Of a DNA stretch of 64,000 bases, positions 53,835-64,000 are shown in pieces. The notes beneath the pieces are model-generated. The model worked only from the letters and a program-made list of their open reading frames with translations, did no database searches and was not told where the DNA came from. The translations under genes and the position numbers were made by a program. Position 1 is the first letter of the stretch. The number at the start of each line of letters is the position of its first letter. The stretch is from Stenogyne calaminthoides (lineage: Eukaryota > Streptophyta > Magnoliopsida > Lamiales > Lamiaceae), in contig JBBCBC010000024.1 in the NCBI GenBank assembly GCA_037126765.1, forward strand, positions 13,551,554-13,615,553, given 5' to 3'.

Positions 53835-56800
53835 TGTTGGGAAATTTATAGTTTTGATGGAAGTTCCAAAACAGATTGTAATAGGACCAGTCAGACCTAG
53901 TTTGTCCCAGTGAAAAACCCATGAAATGCGGAAAAAATCATGAAATGCATATAAAACAGGGGTGAGGGCAGAGTGATTCCAGATTTTTGCGTTTTAAGTC
54001 CATGTGTTGTGTTTTGCTTATAACCAAATGCATATGACAAGATAAGAACATAAAGCAATAAAGAACACAACAAAGTATACTGGTTCGGAGACTCAAGCTC
54101 CTACATCCACTCTCCATGTTCCTAGGGAAATTCCTTCAAACTGGACTTATTACCCTCTCGGGCTCGCCTCGGGACTTATCACCCTCCACGGGATTGCCTA
54201 CAACTTTCAGGCTAACTCACTGTAGCTTACTCACTTCTTCTACATTTGAGTTTTCTGGCTGACTACTCTGCAACTTACTTACTCAAACACACACAAGCTT
54301 TCTGACTATCCAAGATAGTTTACTCACTTCTTCTCTAGAGTTTTCTGAGCTTACTCACTCTTTACAACTCCAACAATCACACAAACTACCTAACAATAGG
54401 GTTTGGGTTTGGTTGGTTTGAGATTTTCCCTTACATTTGTTTAGCCTCAATGCTAAGGTTGAGAAAATCTCTCTAAGATTAGGATATATCTTGAGTTGCT
54501 TAGATTGGGTTTAAGAACACTCTTGAACATATTTGTATATCTACAGACTTGTGTTCTATGGTGGGAATACTTGAGTATGTGTCTTCTTGGCTCTGTATCA
54601 TCTTTTGCCACATTCTCCACACTCTCCACACTTTAGAATGATGAAAGACCTTGTATTTATAATGTGGATTTGAATGTTACCGTTGGAGAGAATCACATTC
54701 AAATCCATACTATTCTGTAAGTTCTGCGACTTCTTCAGGCTTGTTGTCTTCCTCTCATTGGTCCACGCCATTTGAATCTAAGCAATTTATATTCTTGAGG
54801 AACCGAGTCTTGAGGATTCTCGAGTCTTGAGTTCTCCGAGTCTCGTGTTTCTTCATTCAACAGACTTCTCTTGGTGGGCCTTGTTTGATCGAGCATATCG
54901 ACACTGAAATTTGACCGAGTTCGATTCTTCCGACCAGGACATCGACCCTCGTGTCACTTTTACTTATCGACCCTCAGTCACTTTGACTCAGTTATCCGAT
55001 TTCTTCTTGCGATCGACTCGTACTCGACCGATCAGATCAACACATCATCGTCAACATATCAGATAGCACTAGGTCAAGACATCAAAGTTAATATATCAGG
55101 TTATCTTATCTAATCTCGATCACGCTCGATCTTGATCGGTCTCATCCGCTCCTCTTCCGATCCTCGAACCTTCTTCGATTTTCGGGTCGGTTTCTTTACG
55201 AAATTTTGTGCGCTCTTCCGATCACCTATATCACCGATTGTTCTTCCGATCATCCGATCGATTCGTTTCCCGTCATCGATCTTCCGATCACCGGGTTTAT
55301 CTTTCTTTCTTCCGATTTTGCACAAGCTCATCGCTTAACTGGGAACTCATCTTACTCATCCGATCTTGATGGGTCCTCGTCGCCGACCTCTCACGATCTC
55401 AATCATCTACCGATTTCGTGAGTTCCCTCAACTTGTTCTTTTTTCGTTCCTCAACTTGTTATCTATAGATTAACTTCAATAAACACAAGTTGATAATGTT
55501 TTGGCATAATTAATCAAAACTAAAAATATCCCAACAGGTAGTTATTGATCGATGAAGTAGATATCATATTAGAATGACCAGCTGAGATGTATAGACAACT
55601 GATGTAACAGATAGGTCACATATTGAGGGAGAACTCAATATGTAAAGGTTTAGTCAAGAAGATTAGAAGATCAGAAGATCATAATGCAAGAAGACCATAA
55701 GACCTACATCAGAAAGAGTGAAGAAGAGTCTGCAAGTTGTGCTAAGACAACTGCGTCGAGAGAAGACTCAATCGTAGAATGATCAAGATGGATTGATCGG
55801 TCACTTCAATCGTGACCACAAGAAGAACACCAAGACATACATGTTCGCGTGGACACTTAAGAATGTCAACCTAAGTTGGTAAATCAAACACTGAATAAGT
55901 GTACTTGATAACCAATGAGAGCAAGACACGTATGTATGGAGCTGATATTGCAGGACGAGGTGCTTCAGAGTTAAACGGCTAGAAAGGACAAGCTTGCATG
56001 CTTTCGGCCATGCCGCCTCTGTGAACATCAAATCGGGTCTACAAACCTACCTTAAATAGACCGAAATTTGAATTGCTCTCCAACGACTAGTTTGATTTCG
56101 TGCCTATATATATGGGATCAAACTTTCATAGTAAGGTTACAGAAATTATCATCAAGCTCAAGCACAAACAAATTTCCGCACGAAGAACACTCAAACGAAG
56201 ATTATTTTCTAAGTGTTCATCCCATAAGTTCTTTGCTTTGAATACTTATCCTTTAGCTTTAGGCTACCCAGATACTAGGATAGTATTCCAGTTGGAACAT
56301 TACAAATCTTATACCAAAACAAAAGTTAGGTTAAGTTTGTTATAGCAAGATTTCAGTCTAGGGGTTCTAGATCTGATTTCTGGGATTGGTTGAGTGAGAA
56401 CTCTTGGAACATCTGTTGGTTGTACCGTGTTGACTAACACATTAAACTAAGTCCATTTGGTTTAGTTGGTGTCCCGTTTGAAGGAAGAGTGGGACGTGGG
56501 ACAAGTTGTCCGAACCACTATAAATCTTGTGTGATTTATCTATTTTACACTTACACACTACTTGTTTAAATGCATGCATTTATTTAGTCCGGATCGATTT
56601 GCATGCAAGAATCGATCCGATCATTGACTCTTTGTCATCCGATCAAAAACTAGATTACTAAGTATCCGATTGAGAAATGGTTTTTCACACAAGGTTAACT
56701 TATCTTCCGCACCATCGTTAACCGATAGACGCCTAACCGATCTCGCCTTCAGCGACAAGTAAAGTTGGATATCACCCCCATCTTGATTCATTAATTTAAC

Positions 56801-56907
56801 TCGATCAAGAAACTTGCATATTCACACACGATCTCACGAAAAGTTTTAGAAGTCTATTCACCCTCCCCACTAGACTTCTACCCTCACTAACCTCGTTGGG
56901 ACCTACA
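53835..56907 (+). mobile_element. Solo LTR, family B, TSD AATAT, hosting an inverted family A solo LTR
   Basis: It begins TGTTGGGAAATTTATAG and ends GTTGGGACCTACA. The TSD AATAT is exact (53830-53834, 56908-56912). Without the nested insert the LTR is about 1.44 kb. CTCTCCAACG at 56076-56085 and TATATATA at 56105-56112 form the promoter, and CCGAACCACTATAAA lies near 56510. Its last 68 bp match the LTR scrap around 5592/9149, so it belongs to the same family as the element at the left edge. Confidence 0.92.
53901..55536 (-). mobile_element. Solo LTR, family A, inverted, nested in the family B LTR
   Basis: The reverse complement starts TGTTGGGATATTTTTAG at 55536 and runs collinear with the family A LTR to about 53903. 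There the terminal CCAACA is degraded (plus strand TTTGTCCCAG instead of TGTTGGTCCC). No clean TSD can be read (flanks CCTAG / GGTAG). The TATA module lies near 54660. ORFs inside are LTR sequence. Confidence 0.88.
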
Positions 56908-56912
56908 AATAT

Positions 56913-57393
56913 TAATTAAAATGATTTTACTTTATTTCATTACCCCCCAACCAACGGGACTCTAAAATTAGTTTTGAATAATGATAGAGTTCCACTACCC
57001 ACACCCCATAATCCTCTAAACACACTCCACATACTAAATTCACCCCAATAAAATATAAAATTAATTTAATATTACTAAGTACATCCCAATTTTGAACAAC
57101 TTGTACCTTACTTAAAAAATATTGTCATCTCCCCCATCATGGTTTCCATGTAGAAAAGAGTCAATTTGCGAAATAAATGTTTCATCTTTGTTGATCGATC
57201 AATTTTTATGGATCAAACCTCCAAATCCATTTTTCACCGTTCATGTTCATATCGCCCCATATTTCGTGATTCTCGCCTAAAATTTTCCCTCTTATTTCTT
57301 TTCTTTTATTGCAATTTTGCTCTCGTTTTTTCTATTTCTGAATATTTTTTGGTATATCATTATACCGATTAGATACTGTTGAAAAACGAAGAA
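56913..57393. other. AT-rich intergenic DNA left of the TRIM
   Basis: No gene. About 56960-57050, read in reverse, resembles 59390-59450 (words such as GTGTTTAGAG and GGGGTGTG with AGTAG), which may be the two arms of an older DNA transposon that received the TRIM. Confidence 0.35.
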
Positions 57394-57398
57394 CTGAA

Positions 57399-58931
57399 TG
57401 TTGAGATTGTTGGAGTCTGAGTTGCGGAATGAGTCCAGAGAGGAAATGAGTCCGGGAGGACAAGACGTTTTGGAATGAGTCCAAGGAGGACAAGACGTTC
57501 AAACTAGTTGAGGTCGTGCACTTCCGCTCCAGTGTCAGTCTCCAGGTTTAGTTTCCAGGTGGGAGATTGTTGGGTTATGGAGCCTGAGTGAAATGGGGAT
57601 ACAGGGCGCGGGAGGTCTTTCGACCGGTCTTTCGAGGTCGGCGCAGTGTGCTCGGTCGAGCGCACCCTTTTGCAAGCCAGTGAGAAGGCGCCGAGCAAGG
57701 TTCTCGTCAGCCAGAACCGCTCGACCGGCCGAGGTCGCGGTTTCCGAGGCTATCTGTGGAGGCCCGATTTCATCTTTTAGGGTTTCGCGGGATGGGCCAA
57801 ATCTAGTTTTCAGTATAAATAACCCCCGACTCTATCATTGTATCAGACTACTTGAACTATCTTATACGATATATAGTAGATCTCTCCCGGCTTGGTAGTG
57901 CCCCTAGATGTAGTCGGTTTGATTTAACCGGGTAACCAAATTATTTGTCTCTAAATTAAAGTAGTTTCATTATTTTCTCCATAATTGCTTGCTTTAATTC
58001 TAACAACTGGTATCAAAGCATCGGGCTCAAGGGATCCGTGGGAGCAATTATGGTGGCTAAAGGAAATCACTGCTGAGAAGTTCAATGGAATGGATTTTGG
58101 ATTTCGGTTCTTGCAAGATCAAGAATTAGATTGACAACGCGTGCCGAGATCGTGCGGGGAATTAGTGGACGAAGAGCATTGAATCGGGTGCGGTATGGAC
58201 GTGCTTGGGTTATGCTTCGAGCCCGGAGAGGGATGCCAATGAGAGATGGGGGAAGACAAGTTATAGTTGAGTCGGTCTGTGTGGGAGATTGTTGGGATTG
58301 TTGGAGTCGAAGTTGCGGAATGAGTCCAGGGGAGGACAAAACATTCGAAATGAGTCCGGGGAGGACAAAGGCGTCGAACGAGTCGGGAGGACAAGAAGTT
58401 CGGAATGAGTCCGTGGAGGACAAGACGTTCGACCTAGTTGAGGTTGTGCACTTCCCGCTCGATGTCGGGTCTCGTGTTCGGCCTCGTGTGGGAGATTGTT
58501 TGGGTTATGGAGCCCTGAGTGAAACGGGGATCTGGACGGAGGCGCCGACTGAAGCTTTCGAGGTCGGCAGTGTGCTCGGTCGAGCGACCCCCTTTTGCAA
58601 TGGTGAGAAGCGCCAAGCAAGGTTGTTGATCGAAGCGTAATCGCTCGACCAAGGGCCGAGGTCAGCGGTTCCGAGGCCTGTGGAGGCACGGTTTCATCTT
58701 TTAGGGTTTCGGTCAGGATGGGCCAAATCTAGGTTTTCTGTATAAATAACCCCTGACTCCCCCATTGTATCTTGCACTACTTGCACTATCTTATACGATA
58801 TAGTAGATCTCTCCTGGCTTGGTAGTGCCCCCGAGATGTAGTCGGTTTTTTAACCGAGTAACAAATTGTTTGTGTCTAAATTCCGTAGTTTCCATTATTT
58901 TTTCCATAATTGCTTGCTTTAATTCCTAACA
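57399..58931 (+). mobile_element. TRIM (miniature LTR retrotransposon), TSD CTGAA
   Basis: 5' LTR 57399-58005 and 3' LTR 58290-58931 flank only 284 bp with a PBS (TGGTATCAAAGC at 58008-58019) and a PPT (GTGTGGGAGAT before 58290). The TSD CTGAA is exact (57394-57398, 58932-58936). Each LTR starts with tandem GGAATGAGTCCGGGGAGGAC-like units and has a TATAAATAACCCC promoter word (57815 and 58741) ahead of a pyrimidine-rich segment. No protein is encoded; the ORFs seen on either strand are frame shadows. Confidence 0.92.
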
Positions 58932-58936
58932 CTGAA

Positions 58937-59689
58937 AGCTACATAGAGGCTATTCTTCGTATGCTTGCTTGCGGGTGTGAATATGAATATTAAAGAAGCT
59001 CCGTTCTTTATTTTTTTTTCTTTATTTGAAAAATACCCATTGAAGCAAGTTGGGGATTTATTTTAATGATTTGTCAAAAAACTTGAGATATGAATATATT
59101 TTGGAACCTCAAATGTTGGGAATGGAGACAAATATAGGTTATGCAAGAACCTGGAGCTCCTCAAGGACAACTATGGAGGTGCCAGCGAGCTTTGTTGGAA
59201 AAATAAATTTCAGATCCTGTAGAACGAGATGAAAATAAAGGGGGACATGTATGCATATTAATTAGGCTTACATAGGTAATTAGTCAGAAGCTTGAGGACA
59301 TGACTTATGTGTTGGATGATAATCAAAATTTAAATATGTTAATATAAGGGTGTTTTAGATATTACACATTAGGTCATTTTGGACCATAATTATATGGGAT
59401 GTGTTTAGAGAATATTGGGGTGTGAGTAGTGAGACTCATAATGATATTATTAATAAATATTATTAAAGTAAATATAATATTTCAGTCTAAAATAATTGAC
59501 AATTAAACATACAAAAGATCCAAGTAAATAAATCAAATATTAAAAAATAAAAAAAAAAATGCAACATTTAAATAAAGCCTTACAAGAAATTAACACAGTA
59601 GGAGAACATTCGAAATCAAATAGCAAAACATTAAAATTTTAAAAAAATAATAATATTTAAAATAAACGGTAATATAATCATTGTTGTAG
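58937..59689. other. Intergenic DNA right of the TRIM; no recognised gene
   Basis: A 60-codon ORF at 59050-59232 has no recognisable domain. From about 59340 the DNA is AT-rich, ending in an A-rich tract near 59550. Confidence 0.35.
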
Positions 59690-60420
59690 CATGTCCATAT
59701 ATGCTCAACTAAGTCGGCCAGAAGTTGGTGATGCACGTTACTCTTATGTAACTCGGAATTCCTACGAAGAAAATCTCGAGATTCTTTTTGGGCTTTGGAC
59801 AAATTCTGGTGGCTCATCACCTTCATCATTGGGAAAAGTTTCAATAATTTCTTCATAATTTTCGACTACCACGTTGTGTAAAATAATGAATGTTAACATA
59901 ATATACTTTAATACCATAAATGAGTTGGACCTCTAACAATATCCATCAAGCTTGGCGCACCCTTAAAAGCTCGTCTGACATACTTTCTTGCAGCTTCTTG
60001 TCATCTTTAAAAGAACTTATTTTTGAATCGTTTGGCCAAGGAAAAAACTTCACGAAAGTAGAGCATTTTGGATAGATGTCATCCACAAGATAATACCCCT
60101 TTGTATATTATGTGCCATTCACCGTGAAATTAATCTTAGGTGCATTCCCTTGCAACACATTGTTGAATATGATGATTCATACAACATGTTGAGATCATTA
60201 CGTGATCCTTACTCCAAAAAAAAAATCATATCATATCCTTAACTCTTGTGACGCCGATCACTTCCAACACGATAGTAGGAATGAACTGACCTTTCTAATT
60301 ATCTAGACAATTTTTTATTCCGTATGAATACAATCAAGACTTCCAAACATTCCCCGAAAGACATGCCATTGCTCGTAATTGAAAAAGTCATTGAATGTTA
60401 GCTTCATTTGGTTTTTCTTA
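59690..60420 (-). pseudogene. PIF/Harbinger transposase (ALP1/HARBI1-like nuclease), decayed
   Basis: On the minus strand, in shifting frames: RGMFGSLDCIH (first catalytic aspartate region), LNMLYESSIFNNVLQGNAPK, FTVNGT, GYYLVDDIYPKCSTFVKFF (second aspartate region), then SKAQKESRDFLRRNSELHKS and HHQLLADLVEHIW at the C-terminus. This order is that of plant Harbinger transposases. Multiple stops and frameshifts; not functional. Weaker similarity may continue upstream to about 60700. Confidence 0.82.
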
Positions 60421-60723
60421 AGTAATGATTATCCCATATTTCAATCACATTTGGACAGAAATTGAAAAGATAATTGATTTTGGTTTTTTTTTTTCCCATT
60501 TGTAGCTACTGTCAAGATGATTAGCGTGTATTCCATAAATGAGTTCTTTTAATATCTGTTATGCTTTTGTATTGGCGACAAACCTTGAAGATTTACTTAG
60601 TAGCAACTTTTCGACTTATGTAAGTCCGTCTCTATCCGCCTCGGCTTGTAGAGTGTTGTCTAATTCTCATTGCTCCACTTGTTAGGTTGCAGAGATGTCC
60701 CAATGACTATTCAATGATAGCAA

Positions 60724-62319
60724 TGTTAGTGTTAGTGTCCTAGAGACAATCTATTGGAAGGATATAATACTCGGTGATATTCAGTTTGATTTAATATTAT
60801 AGTTCATTTAATATTAATGTATGGTAATACACTTGTTTGAATATTATGTTTGATTGTTTGCATTTATTCATGGAAGTGTTCCCATGCGTCATTGCTGTCA
60901 TTGAGGTTGTGAGAACTCAGATGACTTAAGCATGATTCTCAAATAGCCCCGATCAAGGATCATCAAGAATGGGATATTGATGATGCAATGGAAATTGGTG
61001 TGCGATCTGCATCATACTCTTAGAGAGTGTAGTAAGATCTCACTTACTAAGAGATACTAGGTATCTCATGATGGATGCACAAATACCTTTGAGGGTATTG
61101 GTATACCCATCCGAGAAACCATTTGATGTATTTCCACTATATGTGTCTCACGGTGTGTCTCGGTTAGTGGGAGCGAACGATACTCCTTTGACTTGAGGTC
61201 AACACGCGACGATATGTGTGAAGTGATGAACTTTGACCATGACCGACGCTTGCACCCGTCTATGGGTAGATATGGCTTGGATTGGGTTCATCATGAAGTG
61301 CATGTGCGTGGTAGTTGAGCCAAGAAATATGATTCATTCCTCAATGTGGATTTAGAGAGAATACTCATCTTCTCATCATAATTGGATCTAAGTCATCGGC
61401 CGATGCACGTCAACTTAGACTTTGTGGCTAAGTGTGACATACATGATCAATTAGTGATTATAGATAAATTGATTAAGTTATTTGAATAGACACTTCATCA
61501 TGTTCAAGACTTAATCGAGTATTCGCGAATGAAAGGAGGAAATCGCAATAGCCCATGTTTCAGCCATGGTGTAGTTGCACATTTCCTCACAACGCACATA
61601 TATTGAGAATGTCCGATTTATTGTTCAGGTTCAATTAAGACCGATTAATTTGACTAATCGCCGATATATGAGGGCCTATTGGTCACACAACAAGTAACGA
61701 TTGTTTACTAATTATAGTTGGTTGATTAAATGTTAAATTAAATTTAATATTTAATTTATGGAGAAGAAATTAATAATAGATTAATTTGGGAATTAATTAT
61801 TATTAATATTTAATTTAATTAAATAAGAATTCCCAATACTAATATTTGGAATATTACTTTGTAGGATTTAATATATATGGAAACAAATCGTAGAGATTTG
61901 TCATATATGAAATTTAAACCGTAGAGATTTATATGGGAAATAAATCTAAGAGATATATTTAAATAAAGATTATGAATTTTATTTCCTAATTAGATTAGCT
62001 TGAGACTTAAGCTAATCCTCTCCTATATATATGAGCTCTTGGGAATTCATAAAACGTGAATTCATATTTCTCCATAAAATCTCCAAGTTAGAATTTTCCT
62101 AGCAAATTCATCTAAAGGATTCAATGCCGCGAGTATCAAGCTTGAGTTAGTAAACAACTATTAAGTGGATACCATAGTTGAGGAATCGGTGTACAATTCT
62201 TGTAGAAGAATTTCGCCACGTTTACTTCGTATTTAGTTATGCAATTAATCGCTCGTGTTGGTGAACTTTAATTTCCACTGCGCATGTATTACGTGTTTAC
62301 GTGCCTCTAAATTCCAACA
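60724..62319 (+). repeat. 5' LTR of a further Copia-type element
   Basis: TGTTAGTG (60724, or 60730 because the word repeats) to AATTCCAACA. It is followed one base later by a full PBS, TGGTATCAGAGC (62321-62332), for initiator methionine tRNA. CTATATATATGAG near 62022 is a likely TATA box. The partner LTR and coding region lie beyond the window. The left boundary and TSD cannot be verified. Confidence 0.8.
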
Positions 62320-62320
62320 G

Positions 62321-62332
62321 TGGTATCAGAGC
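62321..62332 (+). other. Primer binding site (initiator methionine tRNA)
   Basis: TGGTATCAGAGC, a perfect match to the common plant Copia PBS, one base after the LTR end. Confidence 0.9.
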
Positions 62333-63232
62333 TCAGGCTCTTTTATTAATTGCATGATTTTGAATAAATTAAATTAAAAAGATTTTTTTTAATAATGCTT
62401 GGGGCACGGTCGTTTTATTTGACCACACCCCATTTGTTTTGTGAATCACTGGCGTCTTCTTCGAGAAGACTCCCCCAAAATTAGGGCTTTTGTCCGTCAT
62501 CGCCCATTATTCGACTCTTGGCTGGTCGATCTTGACGTAACGGTCTACTCGGGTCCAAAACTAGGCGTCGAGACCTCGCGACACGCCGAACGAGCCTTGC
62601 GGCGGTCTCCCAGTCTCAAGCCTCGTGCCTCGCGCGTTTCGCTTCGCCCGTTCCACCGCTCTGCCTCGTGCGCATCGTCTCTTTTCAGCGGCGCTCCTCT
62701 TATTTTTGGATCAGGCGCGCGTCAGCAAGTGAGGCGAGTGACGGTTGTGGCGCCCGCCGACCAATGTTTTTCTTGTTCGGGCATTTTCTGGTTCAGAACC
62801 AGTTTTAGATTTAGGGCTTTTTTCGGCTGCACTTGCGTAACTCATCGTGTTCAACGACGAGTCACCCTGCTGCGGCAGGGCGGGGATGTGACTACGTCCG
62901 AGCCTTGGGTTTATTTTTCACTAGTCTCGACCTCGCTTGTTTACGGTTTCCGTTAGGTTGGTGATTTCCGGTTCTCTGGTTTTTTCGATCAAACTCTATG
63001 TTTCCGATTAGGTTCTCGGCGAATCAGCTTTCTTAACTTCGATTTCGTTCACTTGATTCGATTTTGATTGTTACAAGTTGGACAAATTTGATGAATTAAT
63101 TTGATTCTCAAATTGTTCTTGATTCAAAGTTGGTGTTTGAAGCAGTTGTCCCAAAAATCTGATTGAATCTTTTGTCGAATTTTGGGCGGTGATGGCAGAG
63201 GGCTATTCTGCAAAATTAATTTTGGAATAGGC
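62333..63232 (+). other. Copia leader with GC-rich block; gag not reached
   Basis: 62440-62960 is GC- and CG-rich and leaves a 171-codon ORF (62441-62956) with no domain and an arginine/serine-rich composition. I regard it as a chance frame in a CG-rich leader, matching the leader of family C at 37140-37770. The rest is AT-richer and non-coding. Confidence 0.5.
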
Positions 63233-64000
63233 CACTACTACACATTTGAGCTTGGAAAGCTCCACTTGGACAACCCTTTTTTTGAATAGTTCTCCAAGTG
63301 GTCCCTTGGAGAGCGGTTCTATTAAAAAAAAAGACAAATGTTAAAACCACCTTGTCCAAGATCAAAGCTAGACAATGGTTCATAATAATTTGTGTAAGGG
63401 TACTTGGAGAGCGGTTTTGAACCCAGATAGTAAAACTTGAGAGCGGTTCATAACCGCTCTCCAAGTGAATTTTTTTTTTTTTTTTTTGTAAAGCTTGTAT
63501 TTTTTGTTTTATTTTTTGTTTTTGTAAATTCTTTTTATGTACAATTCAGATATTTTTATTCTTTAAATTCTCGTGTTATTTCTTTTTTTAATATTCGTCT
63601 TATATAATGAGATTAACACAAACTCTTATGTAAAACTTGTTCATAATATTAAATTCATATTATTACACTTACTAACTTGTATCATTATTAATTCTTATTA
63701 TAAATTAATACCTATAATATTTAATATTCTTATAAATTAATTCAATTTTGTCTAAGTATTACTTATTTAGATGAAAAGTACTATTACTTGTTTAAATAGA
63801 AAAGTATTACTTGTTTAAATAGAAAAGTATTACTTGTTTAGATAGAAAGGTATAACTTGTTTAAAGAAAAGTATTACTTGTTTAGATGAAAAAGTATTAC
63901 TTTTTTTAAAGAAAAAATATTACTTATTTAGATAGAAAAGTATTGCTTGTTTAAATAGAAAAGTATTATTTGTTTAGATAGAAAAGTATTACTTGTTTAA
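63233..64000 (+). mobile_element. CACTA (En/Spm-type) transposon end, inserted in the Copia leader
   Basis: It begins CACTACTACACATTTGAGC, a typical CACTA terminus. Subterminal motifs TTGGAGAGCGGTT at 63306, 63404 and 63437 (shortened) and inverted AACCGCTCTCCAA at 63452-63464 are the kind of repeats bound by CACTA transposases. The 3-bp target would be GGC. The other end lies outside the window, so extent and coding content are unknown. Confidence 0.75.
63754..64000 (+). repeat. 23-bp minisatellite, about ten units, running off the window
   Basis: Units of AGAAAAGTATTACTTGTTTA plus three bases, with AAAT/AGAT variants; a few units are shortened. It is probably part of the CACTA element's subterminal region. 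Confidence 0.85.

Noticed and set aside
53664..53900. 78-codon ORF running into the family B LTR
   Set aside because: It crosses the LTR boundary at 53835, so it cannot be an ancestral gene as drawn.
58082..58689. ORFs of 70-169 codons on both strands in the TRIM
   Set aside because: They cross LTR and interior boundaries of a non-coding element and show no domain.
62441..62956. 171-codon ORF after the PBS of the right-hand Copia element
   Set aside because: Composition is that of a chance frame in CG-rich DNA and no gag motif is present.
63754..64000. Regularly spaced repeats considered as a CRISPR-like array
   Set aside because: The units are contiguous without unique spacers, and the context is plant transposon DNA.

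Overview
This is plant nuclear DNA, most likely from a eudicot. It is AT-rich and packed with nested LTR retrotransposons, several DNA transposons and one LINE. It also carries one intact plant gene, a GT47 xyloglucan-galactosyltransferase-like enzyme at 45902-47347, and a broken fragment of the chloroplast import GTPase gene TOC34. No bacterial, organellar, rRNA, tRNA or CRISPR signal was seen. The species cannot be named from the sequence.

Layout. 1-9197: 3' part of a decayed Sirevirus-type Copia element (integrase, RT-RNase H, then an extra post-pol ORF), split by a complete non-autonomous LTR element at 5593-9143 (family A, TSD CCCCT). 10422-12370: TOC34 exon remnant split by a solo LTR (family C, TSD CCCAG). 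12887-16500: non-autonomous family D with three LTR copies in tandem. 17469-19823: small DNA transposons (Mutator-like and Stowaway-like MITEs) and the tail of a Helitron helicase. 20724-43926: a Tnt1-like Copia element (family C, TSD TTTTG) whose 5' LTR is itself split by a complete 14.4-kb Sirevirus-type element (family E, 20762-35153, TSD CATTG). 44726-45444: two more 9-bp-TSD MITEs. 45902-47347: the GT47 gene. 47744-52650: a Helitron-like segment abutting a minus-strand LINE that is split by a family A solo LTR (TSD CTTAC). 53835-56907: a family B solo LTR (TSD AATAT) holding an inverted family A solo LTR. 57399-58931: a TRIM element (TSD CTGAA). 59690-60420: a decayed PIF/Harbinger transposase. 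60724-64000: 5' LTR and leader of another Copia element, invaded by a CACTA transposon end with a 23-bp minisatellite.

The window is best read as a layered record of insertions. Exact TSDs for eight LTR insertions and three MITEs, plus a paralogous empty site, allow the nesting order to be read directly. All autonomous retroelement proteins here are broken by stops or frameshifts, so no element looks currently autonomous, although several LTR pairs are very similar. Much of the difference between LTR copies sits at CAG/CTG sites that appear as CG in the other copy. I regard this as a probable consensus artefact at methylated CHG sites, and it should be excluded before reading anything into the frameshifts. 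I did not find a convincing new biological system. The best leads are the internal promoter plus leader intron ahead of the Sirevirus post-pol ORF, the cis-motif shared by several LTR families, and the amplified primer-binding-site leader of family A.
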